From assembly GCF_002211285.1 (NCBI RefSeq), contig NZ_LOKX01000035.1:186001-250000 (forward strand): a stretch of 64,000 nucleotides of DNA, in the 5' to 3' direction. The stretch comes from Rhizobium sp. R635. GTDB taxonomy: Bacteria > Pseudomonadota > Alphaproteobacteria > Rhizobiales > Rhizobiaceae. A program made the position numbers and the translations under genes. The notes beneath the pieces were generated by a model. That model saw only the letters and a list, made by a program, of their open reading frames with translations. It had not been told where the DNA came from and searched no databases. Shown here one piece after another: positions 17,212 to 26,854 of this stretch (positions are counted from its first letter, which is position 1; every line of letters begins with the position of its first letter).

Positions 17212-18501
17212 CTAGTTCGTCCGCACCGTGGTGTCCGTCACCACGGCGTCGTTTTCCTTGATTTCGCCGGAGACGACCTGGGTGAACTGGCCATCGGACG
17301 AACCAACCTGGATGACGACGGACGCGGGGCGGCCATTGCGCAAGACCCAAACGCGGCGCTCTGTGCCGGTCAGCGCCGGACCGGCATTGCGGCGCTGGCG
17401 CGGCGGACCGAAGAGGCCGAAAATGCCGCGGCCACGCGTCTCAGTCTGCGGCGGGGCATAACGCAGCGCGCTGTTCGCCACCATTAGCGTATTCTTGACG
17501 GCCTCGACGGTGATGTCGGCAGTCGCCGTCATGCCGGGACGCAGCAGCAGGTCGGCGTTGTCGACTGAAAGTACGGCCTTGTAGGTCACGACATTGTTGA
17601 CCACTTCGGAGGCGAAGCGGATCTGCTCGATCTCGGCGGGGAAGTTCCGGTCGGGATAGGCGTCCACGGTAAACTTCGCCTTCTGGCCGACGGCGATCTG
17701 GCCGACATCGGCCTCGTCGACATCGACCTGCAACTCCATTTTCTTCAGGTCGCCGGCGATGGTGAAGAGGACCGGGGCCGACAGCGAGGCTGCGACCGTG
17801 GCGCCGGGATTGACGGAGCGGGTGAGGATCACGCCGTCGATCGGCGAGACGATCTTCGCTTTGGCGAGGTTGACCTCGGCAAGCTGCAGGTCTGCCTCCG
17901 AGGCCAGCACCTCGGCCTCGTTGATCTGTTTTGCGGCGACGGCGGAATCATATTTGTAGGTGGCGTCGTCGAGGCTCTGCTGGGTGGAGACGTTGCTCCT
18001 GACCAGGCTCTTCAGCCGTTCCAGCGAGGTGCTTGCCGATTCCAAATCCGCATTGGCCTTGGCGACATTCGCCTTGGCCGAATTCAGCTTGGCGCGCGAA
18101 CTCTTCACATCCGCCTCGAGCTTGTTGGTATCGAGTTGAGCCAGTACGTCGCCGGATTTGATGGCGCTGTTGTAATCGACGTTGACGTCGCGAACCGTGC
18201 CGGAAAGCTCGCTCGATATATCGACCTGCTCGGTCGGCTGCACCGAGCCGGTGGCGGTGACGAGCACCGTCAGGTCGCCGCGTTTTACCGGCTGTGTGGC
18301 GTAGCTCACTTCGCTGCGCCCGCGACCTATATAGATGTAGGCGGCGACTGCGGCAGCGGCGACGACGACGAGAAGAACGAGCAGGCGTCCGCGCCAGCGG
18401 CGTCGCTTGCCCTGCTTTCCCGAGGCGGCAAGAACCGCTGCGAGGTCAGGCGTTGCGCCGGCCTTTGCCCCGGTTTCGTTGCCGCTTACGATTTTGTTCA
18501 T
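17212..18501 (-). CDS. MacA-like periplasmic adaptor (HlyD/RND membrane fusion protein)
   Basis: 429 residues. A basic cytoplasmic stretch (KQGKRRRWRGR) precedes one membrane helix at about 40-57. A split lipoyl domain, a coiled-coil hairpin (about 125-200, rich in AKANADLESASTSLERLKS) and a beta-barrel domain follow, with the conserved AKIVSPIDGVILTRSVNPG at the lipoyl closing strand. It bridges the inner-membrane transporter to an outer-membrane channel; no TolC gene is present nearby. An arginine-rich insertion near residue 360 is unusual. It is the first gene of the three-gene unit. Confidence 0.9.
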   Translation of the reverse strand: MNKIVSGNETGAKAGATPDLAAVLAASGKQGKRRRWRGRLLVLLVVVAAAAVAAYIYIGRGRSEVSYATQPVKRGDLTVLVTATGSVQPTEQVDISSELSGTVRDVNVDYNSAIKSGDVLAQLDTNKLEADVKSSRAKLNSAKANVAKANADLESASTSLERLKSLVRSNVSTQQSLDDATYKYDSAVAAKQINEAEVLASEADLQLAEVNLAKAKIVSPIDGVILTRSVNPGATVAASLSAPVLFTIAGDLKKMELQVDVDEADVGQIAVGQKAKFTVDAYPDRNFPAEIEQIRFASEVVNNVVTYKAVLSVDNADLLLRPGMTATADITVEAVKNTLMVANSALRYAPPQTETRGRGIFGLFGPPRQRRNAGPALTGTERRVWVLRNGRPASVVIQVGSSDGQFTQVVSGEIKENDAVVTDTTVRTN

Positions 18502-18685
18502 GTCGTCCTCGATCCGTCAGTGGCCGCTTCGGCCTCCGCAGCGAAGTAATCACACCGCAGATGAACCGGCGATTAGCGCTGTCGCCGGAGTGCCACGGAA
18601 TTGCGGATGGGTGAAATGAAATATTGGTAAGAAAAGTCAAGTTTCGGTGCGGCGGAGCATGTCGCGCAAAACCGTACAGCGTCCG

Positions 18686-19060
18686 TCAGTCCGCATCCTC
18701 GGTAAATTGGTCCGCGCCGGGCAAAGCATGCAGCCATGGTTCGCGCCGTTTGGTCCAGACCTCGTAGCCGGGGGCAAGGTCGGTCGGTGGACCATCGAGG
18801 GACCCGAGGCGGATTTCAACTGCGGCGTCCTGGAGACAAAAGAGCCTGCCGCCGCAGACAGGGCAGAAGCTGCGGCCGGCGAACGTGGCGATTTCGCCGC
18901 TATGGGAGAAAGCCTGACGCGGCCAGACGGCGAAGTAAACGAAGGCGGAGCCGCTCGTTTTGCGGCAATCGGCACAATGGCAGAGGCCGACGCGAAGCGG
19001 CTCACCTTCCACTTTGTAGGCGACCGCCCCGCAAAGGCAGCTTCCGGTTCGGGTCCTCAT
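18686..19060 (-). CDS. GFA family (glutathione-dependent formaldehyde-activating enzyme-like) protein
   Basis: 124 residues. The zinc-binding cysteines of the Mss4-like GFA fold are in place: GSCLCGAVAY near residue 8, CHCADCRKTSG near residue 27 and FCPVCGGRLF near residue 65. The family was named for formaldehyde activation in Paracoccus, but most members are of unproven function. It starts nine bases after the stop of the small gene upstream and is probably co-transcribed with it. Confidence 0.88.
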   Translation of the reverse strand: MRTRTGSCLCGAVAYKVEGEPLRVGLCHCADCRKTSGSAFVYFAVWPRQAFSHSGEIATFAGRSFCPVCGGRLFCLQDAAVEIRLGSLDGPPTDLAPGYEVWTKRREPWLHALPGADQFTEDAD

Positions 19061-19069
19061 GGCGGACCG

Positions 19070-19279
19070 TCAGGAATCCAGATTGGTCGGCAGGCCGGGC
19101 GGGCGCCGCTTCGCCGCCATCAACAGGTCGAGCTCGGTGGCGGATGGGCCGAACTTTTCGTAGAGCCGTTTCGCCTCCTTGTCGTCGAGCCGATATTTTC
19201 TCGCAAACTCGCTCATACTGTAGGGGCGGCCACGCAAAACTCTTCGCGCCGGGGTCGCCGTGTTCGGTGCGTCGGTCAT
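19070..19279 (-). CDS. Small conserved-type hypothetical protein, 69 residues
   Basis: The frame begins MTDAPNTATPARR and continues with a compact helical core, YSMSEFARKYRLDDKEAKRL then YEKFGPSATELDLLMAAKRR. A helix-turn-helix-like layout is possible. The ribosome site AAAGGAGGAAAAC directly before the ATG is close to perfect, which is the best evidence that the gene is real. No function is recognised. It lies directly upstream of the GFA gene. Confidence 0.7.
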   Translation of the reverse strand: MTDAPNTATPARRVLRGRPYSMSEFARKYRLDDKEAKRLYEKFGPSATELDLLMAAKRRPPGLPTNLDS

Positions 19280-19600
19280 GTTTTCCTCCTTTCGTAGGTG
19301 TTCTCTAAGCTAGAGCGACATATCCGTTTGAAAAGAGCCGGCGTGCCGCATCGAGCCTATCGGCGCGAGTGGATGAGGTTGATTTTCCTGGAACCTTCGG
19401 CTGAAAACGCCGTTCCCGAGTGGAGGTTGCGGACCGCGCCAAGCGGACGCGGCGGTGCTGGAGAACAACGGGCTTTTTCCGCTTTCTCCCGATGGCCGAC
19501 GAAACGGCAGACGAGCTCCCTACCCGCCCGGTCCGCTTCCTCATCCCCTATTTTCGAGGCGAGATCAGGAAACATTAAAACGGGGAACGCATGCGCAGGC
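19280..19600. other. Intergenic region without a convincing gene
   Basis: 321 bases upstream of the small gene and downstream of the ATPase stop. Two short minus-strand frames (ending at 19305 and 19357) are arginine/serine-rich, lack ribosome sites and resemble nothing known. The promoter for the 69-residue gene should lie in 19280-19340. Confidence 0.6.
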
Positions 19601-20680
19601 TCAAGACAGGCGCCGACCGTCCTCGCCGAAAAGATGCAGCACCGCGGGATCAAGATGCAGCGGCAGGCTGTCGCCGGATTTCATCCGCTGCTGGCCGGCG
19701 AAGACGGCAATCAGCTTCTTTCCCGCCGCATCGGCATGCACGACCGTCTCGGAGCCCAATTCCTCGACGAGTGTGACGCGTGTGTCCAGCCTGCTATCGG
19801 AGCCCGCGTCGGCAAGGGTGATGTGTTGTGGCCGGATGCCGATGCTGACCCTCTCGCCGATCGGATGCACCTCCCGGGCAACAGCGGAAAGACGATGGCC
19901 GCCAACTGTTTCGACTTGCGTGAAACCGCCTTCGTGACCGGTGACCGACCCCTCCAGGAAATTCATGTGCGGCGCGCCGATGAAGCCGGCGACGAAGCGG
20001 TTCGCGGGCTTATTGTAAAGCTCCAGCGGGGTCCCCACCTGCTCGATCCTGCCGCCTCTCAGCACGACGATGCGGTTTGCAAGCGTCATCGCCTCGACCT
20101 GATCGTGAGTGACATAGATCATCGTCGCCTTCAGGCGAGCATGAAGGGCGGCGAGCTCGGCGCGCATGCTCACCCTGAGCTCTGCATCGAGATTGGACAG
20201 CGGCTCGTCGAGCAGGAAGGCATCCGGCCGGCGGACGATGGCGCGGCCGATCGCGACGCGCTGGCGCTGACCGCCGGAAAGCTGGCCCGGACGGCGCTGC
20301 AGGAAGGGTTCGATCTCCAGCATGCGCGCGGCGTCGGCAATGCGCGCCTCGATCTCGGCCTTGGCCACCTTGGTATTCTCCAAGCCGAAGGCCAGATTCT
20401 CGCGCACGCTCATATGCGGATAGAGCGCGTAGGATTGGAAGACCATGGCGAGACCGCGGTCGGCGGCGGTGATGGCGGTGACGTCCTTGCCGTCGATGAG
20501 GATGCTGCCGCCCGTCGGCTTGTCGAGACCGGCGATCAGGCGCAGCAGCGTCGATTTCCCGCAGCCGGACGGGCCGACGAAAGCGACGAATTCGCCGTCT
20601 CTTACGTCAAGCGAGACATCGCGAATGACCTCGACGGAGCCGAAATTCTTGACGATGTTCCTGAGCTCGAGCCCGCTCAT
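19601..20680 (-). CDS. Carbohydrate ABC transporter ATP-binding protein, UgpC/MsmK type
   Basis: 359 residues. ATPase domain with Walker [10 protein letters not shown], signature [15 protein letters not shown], Walker [12 protein letters not shown] and switch YVTHDQ; a C-terminal TOBE/regulatory domain starts at about 240. All catalytic residues are present. It is the last gene of a five-gene unit beginning with the 838-residue enzyme and follows the permease by 18 bases. The substrate is not identifiable from the ATPase. Confidence 0.92.
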   Translation of the reverse strand: MSGLELRNIVKNFGSVEVIRDVSLDVRDGEFVAFVGPSGCGKSTLLRLIAGLDKPTGGSILIDGKDVTAITAADRGLAMVFQSYALYPHMSVRENLAFGLENTKVAKAEIEARIADAARMLEIEPFLQRRPGQLSGGQRQRVAIGRAIVRRPDAFLLDEPLSNLDAELRVSMRAELAALHARLKATMIYVTHDQVEAMTLANRIVVLRGGRIEQVGTPLELYNKPANRFVAGFIGAPHMNFLEGSVTGHEGGFTQVETVGGHRLSAVAREVHPIGERVSIGIRPQHITLADAGSDSRLDTRVTLVEELGSETVVHADAAGKKLIAVFAGQQRMKSGDSLPLHLDPAVLHLFGEDGRRLS

Positions 20681-20698
20681 GCGCTCTCCTGTTTCATG

Positions 20699-21748
20699 TT
20701 ATTTCAGTCCGGAGCCGGCGATACCAGTCGTGATGAAGCGTTGCAGGAAGACGAAGATCAGCACGACGGGGATCATCGAAACGACGGTCATGGCGAGGAT
20801 GTAGTGCCATTGGACGTTGAGTTCGCCGGCATAGACGTTGAGTCCGACCTGCAGCGTGTAGAGTTCCTTGCGCGAGAGCACGATCAGCGGCCAGAGGAAA
20901 TCATTCCAGCGCCAGACGACCGAGAAGATCGCCAGCACCGCCAGCGCCGGCGCCGACAGCGGCAGGATGATGCGCCAGTAGATCTGCCATTCGCTCGCCT
21001 TGTCCATGCGCGCGGCGTCGATCAGCTCGTCGGGGATCGTCAGCATGTATTGGCGCAGCAGGAAGACGCCTGTCGGCGTGGCGACCGTCGGCAGGATGAC
21101 GCCCCAGAGGCTGTCGAAGAGGTTCAGCGTGCCGATGACGGAGTAGAGCGGCACGACGATCACCGAAAGCGGCACCATCAGCGTCGCCAGGATCATCAGC
21201 ATGACGGCAGTACGGCCGGGAAACTGGTATTTCGACAGCGCGAAGGCGGCCATGGAATTGACGAGCAACGTAATGGCCGTCGCCACCACGGTTACGAAGA
21301 CGGAGTTGCGCAGGAACTGGAAGAAATCGAAACGCCGGAAGGGTTCGGTGTAGTTGCCCCCGGCGAATTCGACCTCACGCACCGGCGTGCGGTCCTTGAT
21401 GTTGACCTTGACGATTTCGCCCGGCTGTTTCGGATCGACCATCTGACCCATGATGCCGATCCGGCGGACTTCGGCGAGCACCCGGGTGCTGCCGTCCGGC
21501 ATCGTGACATTATAGAGCGGCAGCGGCTTGTCGTAGCCGGGCACCACGGCCTGTTGGGTGACATAAGGCAGGAAGGACGGCGGGAACTCGGCAAGGGCCG
21601 CCGGCGTCTTGAATGAGGAGAAGACCAGCCAGATGGCCGGGCCGAACATCAGGAAGACACCCGAGATCAGCCAGATCCAGGTAACGACATCGGTCCAGTG
21701 CCAGCCGCGGCCGCGGCGACGCAGCAGGAAGGCGCCGACAGCGCTCAT
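20699..21748 (-). CDS. Carbohydrate ABC transporter permease, MalG/UgpE type with enlarged periplasmic loop
   Basis: 349 residues, compared with about 280 for most relatives. The first membrane helix (about 22-42) is followed by roughly 90 residues of soluble loop (LYNVTMPDGSTRVLAEVRRI and EIVKVNIKDRTPVREVEF) before the remaining five helices. The cytoplasmic EAA loop is recognisable as IPDELIDAARMDKASEWQIY. The extra loop should face the periplasm and could contact the binding protein. Its start overlaps the other permease by ATGA. Confidence 0.9.
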   Translation of the reverse strand: MSAVGAFLLRRRGRGWHWTDVVTWIWLISGVFLMFGPAIWLVFSSFKTPAALAEFPPSFLPYVTQQAVVPGYDKPLPLYNVTMPDGSTRVLAEVRRIGIMGQMVDPKQPGEIVKVNIKDRTPVREVEFAGGNYTEPFRRFDFFQFLRNSVFVTVVATAITLLVNSMAAFALSKYQFPGRTAVMLMILATLMVPLSVIVVPLYSVIGTLNLFDSLWGVILPTVATPTGVFLLRQYMLTIPDELIDAARMDKASEWQIYWRIILPLSAPALAVLAIFSVVWRWNDFLWPLIVLSRKELYTLQVGLNVYAGELNVQWHYILAMTVVSMIPVVLIFVFLQRFITTGIAGSGLK

Positions 21749-22782
21749 TGGCGTGTTCCCTTCTTCTCGTTGCGGTTGCTGACCCCGAGCTGGATCAGCG
21801 TCAGTACGACGAGCACGAGGCCCATCAGGATCGAGGCGGCCGATGCGAGCCCCGGATTGCGCAACGAACTCGCAAAGCCGGTCTCGTAAATATACTGGGT
21901 GATGTACATGGTGCTGGTGCCCGGCCCGCCGCCGGTGAGCACGAAGACCTCATCGAATATCTGCACGGCGCGGATCAGTGCCAGCACCAGGACGACGATG
22001 AGGTTCGGCATCAGTAGCGGCAGGGTGATGCGCCGGAAAATCCGGGTGGGGCTCGCCTTGTCCATCGCGGCCGCCTCGTAGAGATCTTTAGGGATCGCCT
22101 GCAGGCCGGCGAGCAGGATCAGCGCGTAGAAGCCCATATGCGCCCAGACCGAGACGAAGACGGCGAAGAAGAAGGCCCAGAAGCGATCGCTGAGCCAGGA
22201 GAACGGTTCGAAGCCGAAGGGGCTCAGTGCATAGTTCAGCAGACCTTCGCGCTGGAGGATCCATTTCCAGATCAGGCCAACGACGACGGGCGACAGCAGC
22301 ACCGGGAAGAAGAAGACGGCGCGCCAGAAGCCGCGATTGGAAAGCTCGCGATTGAGGATCAGCGCCGTCGTGAGCGCCGTGATCAGCATCGCGGTAACTT
22401 GAAAGACGACGAAGACGGCGGTGTTGCGCACGGCCGCCCAGAAGGTATCGGCCGCGCAGGTCGCCGGGTCGAGATAGCTGCCGCAATCGAAGAGGAGGCG
22501 GTACTGGTCGGCGCCGACATAGGTCCGGCTCTGAAGGAAGATGGCGCTGCCGCTCGTCGTCGAATAGATGAAATTGATGACCAGCGGCAGCAGCACGAAG
22601 ACCGTGAAAATCAGCATGTTGGGCGCCAGGAAGACGCCCGCCATGCCGTTCAGCCCGGTCAGCTTCTGCCAGGCGCGCATGGGAATATCGACGATCCCCA
22701 TGAGAAGCCGGACAGGCGCATGGAGCGCCTGCCGCAGACCGGCTTTCGCCGGCGGTTCTGGGGAAACAGTCTTCGGAGCCAT
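21745..22782 (-). CDS. Carbohydrate ABC transporter permease, MalF/UgpA type
   Basis: 345 residues from MAPKTVSPEPPAKAG. An N-terminal cytoplasmic tail of about 55 residues leads into six membrane helices; the EAA loop is IPKDLYEAAAMDKASPTRIFR near residue 245. The start lies 11 bases after the binding-protein stop and has GGAAGA upstream; a 46-residue longer frame overlaps the binding-protein gene and was discarded. It pairs with the MalG-type permease encoded next. Confidence 0.9.
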   Translation of the reverse strand: MAPKTVSPEPPAKAGLRQALHAPVRLLMGIVDIPMRAWQKLTGLNGMAGVFLAPNMLIFTVFVLLPLVINFIYSTTSGSAIFLQSRTYVGADQYRLLFDCGSYLDPATCAADTFWAAVRNTAVFVVFQVTAMLITALTTALILNRELSNRGFWRAVFFFPVLLSPVVVGLIWKWILQREGLLNYALSPFGFEPFSWLSDRFWAFFFAVFVSVWAHMGFYALILLAGLQAIPKDLYEAAAMDKASPTRIFRRITLPLLMPNLIVVLVLALIRAVQIFDEVFVLTGGGPGTSTMYITQYIYETGFASSLRNPGLASAASILMGLVLVVLTLIQLGVSNRNEKKGTRQ

Positions 22783-22793
22783 CTGTTCTTCCG

Positions 22794-24053
22794 TCAGTTG
22801 GCGGCGACCTTGGCCTTGATGTCCTCGTCGATGCGCGCATAGGCGTCGTCGAGCTTCATTTCGCCGGCGATCACCTGGCTGATGCGGGCAACGATGGCGC
22901 TGTAGTACGCATCCGACCACTTCCAGCCCGGCAGCTTCATCGCGGGCGCCGCCGTCTGGCCGGCCGCTGCGACGAAGGCCGTCAGCGCCGCTTTCACATG
23001 CGGATTGTCGGTCTTGAAGTTCACCTGGCCGGCAGCCACCCCCTTATGCGCGGGAATGAACAGGCTGCGCTCGGCGAACTCCTTCTGCACGTCGGCACTT
23101 GCCAGATAATCCATCACCTTGGCGACATCCTTGGGGTTCTTGGTGTACTTGACGGCGACGAGACCGGCGCCGCCCTGCATGCCGGAGCAGGCAACCGTGC
23201 CGCAGGGGCTACCGGTCATGACCCAATCGAAATTGTCGCCGATCTTCTGGGCGAAGCCGGAAATCTGCCAACTGCCCGAATAAAAATAGGCAAGCCCTCC
23301 ATTGATGAAGTCTTCGGCCGCGGAGCGATAGGTGGTGCCGGCGGCACTCACCCAGACGTCCTTGTTGACGGTGCCGTCCTCGTTCCATTTGACGAAGCGG
23401 CTGAGGAAATCCTTGGCGCCCTGGTCGATCGGTGCGGGCTTGCCATCGGCGGCGATATAGTTGGCGCCGTAGGAGATGTTCGGGCCGGAGACGCGGTGGC
23501 CGGAGCGGTCGATCGCCATGGCGAAGACCTTCTGACTGTCGGCGACCTTCTTGGCCGCCGCCGCCCAATCGTCCCAGGTTGCCTTCGGTCCGGGAATTTC
23601 AACGCCGGCCTGATCGAACAGCGTCTTGTTGACGAAGCCGCCGGTCAGCGTCAGCTGCGTCATGAAGCCGGTGATGGCGTTCGAGCCGTCAGGACGCATC
23701 CAGTCGGCCTGGGCGCCGAAATTGTCGTCCCAGTATTTCGCGTCGGTGAGGTAAGGGCGAAGATCGAGCCAATGCTGCGCCGGCGCCTTCAGATTGGTGA
23801 CGCGGGCGATATCAGGCCCCTTCCCGGCTTCCAGCTGCACCGGCAGCTGTTCCTTGACGACGTCATAGGAGACTTCGTCGAGGATGACGTTGATGTCGGG
23901 ATTGGCCTTTGAGAAGCGCGACAGCAGGTCCTTGATGACCTCGCCTTCGCCGCCGTCGGAATACCACATGATGCGCACGTCGCCGGCATGAGCTGCTACG
24001 GAACTCAAGAGAACAGCAGCGAAAGCCGCGCCGATCGATTTCATTCTGGCCAT
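22794..24053 (-). CDS. Carbohydrate ABC transporter substrate-binding protein
   Basis: 419 residues, family 1 solute-binding protein. The signal peptide MARMKSIGAAFAAVLLSSVA ends at AHA-GDVRIMW. Recognisable features are NPDINVILDEVSYDVVKEQL, GKGPDIARVTNL and a late AGLVAVKYTKNPKDVAKVMDY. GGAGGAGGAGAAA before the ATG fixes the start. It is 65 bases downstream of the 838-residue gene. The ligand is presumably the saccharide that enzyme attacks (inference from operon position). Confidence 0.92.
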   Translation of the reverse strand: MARMKSIGAAFAAVLLSSVAAHAGDVRIMWYSDGGEGEVIKDLLSRFSKANPDINVILDEVSYDVVKEQLPVQLEAGKGPDIARVTNLKAPAQHWLDLRPYLTDAKYWDDNFGAQADWMRPDGSNAITGFMTQLTLTGGFVNKTLFDQAGVEIPGPKATWDDWAAAAKKVADSQKVFAMAIDRSGHRVSGPNISYGANYIAADGKPAPIDQGAKDFLSRFVKWNEDGTVNKDVWVSAAGTTYRSAAEDFINGGLAYFYSGSWQISGFAQKIGDNFDWVMTGSPCGTVACSGMQGGAGLVAVKYTKNPKDVAKVMDYLASADVQKEFAERSLFIPAHKGVAAGQVNFKTDNPHVKAALTAFVAAAGQTAAPAMKLPGWKWSDAYYSAIVARISQVIAGEMKLDDAYARIDEDIKAKVAAN

Positions 24054-24118
24054 TTTCTCCTCCTCCTGACCGATGAATTGCTGCGCCCGGCCGGTCCTCC
24101 ACCTGCCGGACACTTCGT

Positions 24119-26635
24119 CTACGAGGCCGCGCGCCGAGGCTGCCTGCCCGGTATCGTGAGATGTACCGCGTCTCCCCGCACCGACCAGTCCGAAGGACTG
24201 AGAATGCGGCCTTCGGCGCGCACGGTGCCGTCTTCTTCGAAAACGACCTGGCCATAATCGGGATCGACGACGATCAATGCGCCCTCGTCATCCCGGCGGG
24301 CAGAGAGCCCGGCAAAACGCGCCTGCATGCCGTCAAGGCCGCCTTCCCGCTTGAGATCGGAGAGGCGCACGATCCAGCGGCTCTTCCGACCGGCCAGCCG
24401 CAGTTCCATATCCGTCGTCGGGCCTTCCTTGACGGGCGTCAGCATTCCGCTGCCGATGAGCAGCGCCAGGCCGCTACCAGAGCGGGCGAGTGCCAAGTTG
24501 CCATCAACCACGCTGTCGTCGAAGGCTTCCACCGGGAACCAGGCATGGGTGAAATCCGGCTGACCCTCATGGATGTCGAAATCGAGGATCGCGAGATCAC
24601 GATACTGATGTACGCGCGGAAGCGTTCCGCAGCCGCCCCAGAAGCTTGGCCGGCCGTAGCCGAACTGGATGGTTTCGCCGGGATGGTTGATCCAGATCTG
24701 CGCTTCCGGCCGCGTGCCCAAGCGCAGGTGCAGCACCGTCTCCTGGTAGCCCCAGGCGCCGGGGCGATAATGCGCGATGGTGCCGAGTGCGGTGTCGCGC
24801 GTCTTGTAGTGATAAAGGGCGGCGAAACGGTTCTCGCCCTGGGAAAAGGTCCATTCCTGCGCATCATCGGCGTCATGGGCGGCGATTGCCGCAAGCTCTT
24901 CGGGAAAATGCAGGCCATGATCACGGATGCAGACGGCAAGCTGTGGCAAGGCATGGACGCGCCGGCCGTACCAGCCGCGCCCCCAGAGCAGGCGGGCGAT
25001 GGCCGACAGTTCGACCGAACGGCCGGGACGCAGCGTATGTTCGTAGGAGCGGCCCTGGCTGCCGGTCAGCATGCCATGATGGGCCGAGCGGGCGACGATC
25101 TCCATCAGGCGAACGATGCTGGCGCTCGCGCGGCTGCGGATCGCCTCATCCGGCGCACAGGCGGCGAGCGCCGTCAGGCCCTTGAGGTCGATCGGGAAAT
25201 AGGGAACGGAATTCCACTCGGCCATTTCCCAGCACTCGAAATGATCGAGCCAGGCGCGAACGCGCTCTTCGCCGACCTTCATCTGTTCGGCGCCCGTGCG
25301 GCCGGACCTGATGAAGACGGCCTCGGGGAAAAGCCTGCCACCGAGATAGGCGGCGGTATGGAAGAGAAGCGCGTGGTTTTCCGAAAAATACCACTGAACG
25401 TCGTTGCCCGGCTCGTCCATCCAATAGCGGTAACGGAGGACGGCGTGTTCAATCCTCTCCCGCAGCGCCGGCGACAGCAGATCGCTCCAGCGCGTATAGG
25501 CAAACAGCAGCGGCACCAGCACGAAATCGGCGCAGTCGTGGCAATCCTCGATGACGGGCAGCATGGCCGCTATCATCGCCTCGGTCTCCTCGCCGCCCTG
25601 CCCCAGCGCCAGGCGCGCAAAGGCGCAGACGGTATCGGGCTCGGAATGCGCAGCAACCTTCGCAAGCGCCTCGGCGACGCGGTCCTCCAGCGCAGCGGGC
25701 GCTTCCCCCTGCGGATGACAGATCTCGACGCCGAGCGTGCGGCCGACGGAAAACTCGCCGGTTTTGAAGGCGATGCGGAAGTGACGGAAATCGGCGGGCA
25801 TACGCGCCGAGGTGCCAAGCTCAAGCTTGGTTGCACCCTTCTCCAGCGCGAAATCATAGGCGAAGCGTTCGACCGACATGAAGTCGCCTTCGATCTCGAC
25901 ATGGCAGGTCAGCGCCACCGGCAGCGGCCTGGGAAAAAGGATCGTCACGTCCTCGCCGAGATAGGCGGTGCGGTCGAAGCGCATGCCTTCGAGGATCGCC
26001 TCCAGCACATCCGCGTCACCGGCGGCGGTCGGAACGGGAAGCGATGTTTCGACCTCAGGTCCTTCGAGATAATCCAGCTGGAAATAGAAACGGGCGTCAC
26101 GCTCGGCGAGATCGTCGAAATAGACGCGGATCTCGTTGAGGCCGGCGGACAGCTCGACCTCGAATATCTGCTGGGCTTCGAGATTGCGCTCGTATGGCGC
26201 CATGAAACCCTTTTCGCTGCCGTTGACGAAAAGGATGGCGCCGCCGCAGGTCGACAGGCGCAGCTTGGCGGGGCCAGCCGATCGGGCATCGAGGAAGGTG
26301 CGCGCCCAGCAGCCGATGCGCGTCGGGCGAAACCAGAAGCCGGAGAGATCGACACGTGGCGACGCGAAGGGAAGCCACCAGCGGATAGCCTCGAAGTCGG
26401 CTGAAGGTTGCGGCCGCCGGCTGGAGAAAGCTTTCTTGAATTCAGTGCGGCAGGGATATTCATGCGGAATGAAATTCTTCGTCTTGGTGACGAAGAAGAA
26501 GGGATCCATCCTGCCTTCCATCGGGCGGTCGGCGACATCGTACCGCTCCTGCCATAGGCTTGAGAGCTGCCAATAGACGATCGGGGTTTGCTTCGCGGTT
26601 GTGCGACGAAGATAGGATTGCTGTTCGGCGGCCAT
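24119..26635 (-). CDS. Large uncharacterised protein with lyase/glycosidase-like three-domain layout
   Basis: 838 residues, no signal peptide or membrane segment, so probably cytoplasmic. I recognise no named family with certainty. An N-terminal region at about 90-195 looks like a beta-sandwich (RLSTCGGAILFVNG, GLNEIRVYFDDLAERDARFY). The middle, about 310-560, is helical and carries VQWYFSENHALLFHTAAYLG (414-433), EMAEWNSVPYF (470-480) and GSQGRSYEHTL (525-535). The C-terminal half, about 600-810, is beta-rich with INHPGETIQFG. This order resembles alpha/alpha-toroid polysaccharide lyases, where Asn, His and Tyr act in catalysis; N420, H421 and Y531 are candidates. It is the first gene before an importer and opposite a LacI gene, so it likely processes an imported oligosaccharide. 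Confidence 0.75.
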   Translation of the reverse strand: MAAEQQSYLRRTTAKQTPIVYWQLSSLWQERYDVADRPMEGRMDPFFFVTKTKNFIPHEYPCRTEFKKAFSSRRPQPSADFEAIRWWLPFASPRVDLSGFWFRPTRIGCWARTFLDARSAGPAKLRLSTCGGAILFVNGSEKGFMAPYERNLEAQQIFEVELSAGLNEIRVYFDDLAERDARFYFQLDYLEGPEVETSLPVPTAAGDADVLEAILEGMRFDRTAYLGEDVTILFPRPLPVALTCHVEIEGDFMSVERFAYDFALEKGATKLELGTSARMPADFRHFRIAFKTGEFSVGRTLGVEICHPQGEAPAALEDRVAEALAKVAAHSEPDTVCAFARLALGQGGEETEAMIAAMLPVIEDCHDCADFVLVPLLFAYTRWSDLLSPALRERIEHAVLRYRYWMDEPGNDVQWYFSENHALLFHTAAYLGGRLFPEAVFIRSGRTGAEQMKVGEERVRAWLDHFECWEMAEWNSVPYFPIDLKGLTALAACAPDEAIRSRASASIVRLMEIVARSAHHGMLTGSQGRSYEHTLRPGRSVELSAIARLLWGRGWYGRRVHALPQLAVCIRDHGLHFPEELAAIAAHDADDAQEWTFSQGENRFAALYHYKTRDTALGTIAHYRPGAWGYQETVLHLRLGTRPEAQIWINHPGETIQFGYGRPSFWGGCGTLPRVHQYRDLAILDFDIHEGQPDFTHAWFPVEAFDDSVVDGNLALARSGSGLALLIGSGMLTPVKEGPTTDMELRLAGRKSRWIVRLSDLKREGGLDGMQARFAGLSARRDDEGALIVVDPDYGQVVFEEDGTVRAEGRILSPSDWSVRGDAVHLTIPGRQPRRAAS

Positions 26636-26800
26636 GCTTCAGCCCGCTCTGGAACAGCTGGAGCATGTGACGCTTTTCGGCATCATGCTCGAACCTTGAG
26701 ACGCCGGGCGCAAAGCCGACGCATGGACTGCCCGTCAAGCCGCATCTTCAGCCTCCCTGCTTTGTTGCGGACTCCTCGCGACAATTGTGCATAGGCATTC

Positions 26801-26813
26801 CATTTGCGCAATG
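26801..26813. promoter_or_regulatory. Operator-like palindrome between the divergent enzyme and lacI genes
   Basis: CATTTGCGCAATG contains the perfect palindrome TTGCGCAA at 26804-26811, 43 bases before the LacI-type start. LacI-family operators usually have a central CG inside such a palindrome. The 219-base region also holds TTGTGCATAGG and TTTTTGCATAAC, possible related half sites. Confidence 0.4.
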
Positions 26814-26854
26814 TGAAAGATTTTTGCATAACAGAGAGGGAGCGAGGAGATGTC

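Noticed and set aside
19298-21616. 772-residue plus-strand frame opposite the importer genes
   Set aside because: Antisense to two clear ABC transporter genes; composition (runs of D, H, R and Q) is typical of reverse-strand frames.
24161-26404. 747-residue open frame on the plus strand opposite the large enzyme gene
   Set aside because: It is the antisense shadow of a high-GC gene: very rich in Arg, Gly, Asp and His, no ribosome site and no domain, while the minus-strand frame has coherent fold-like segments.
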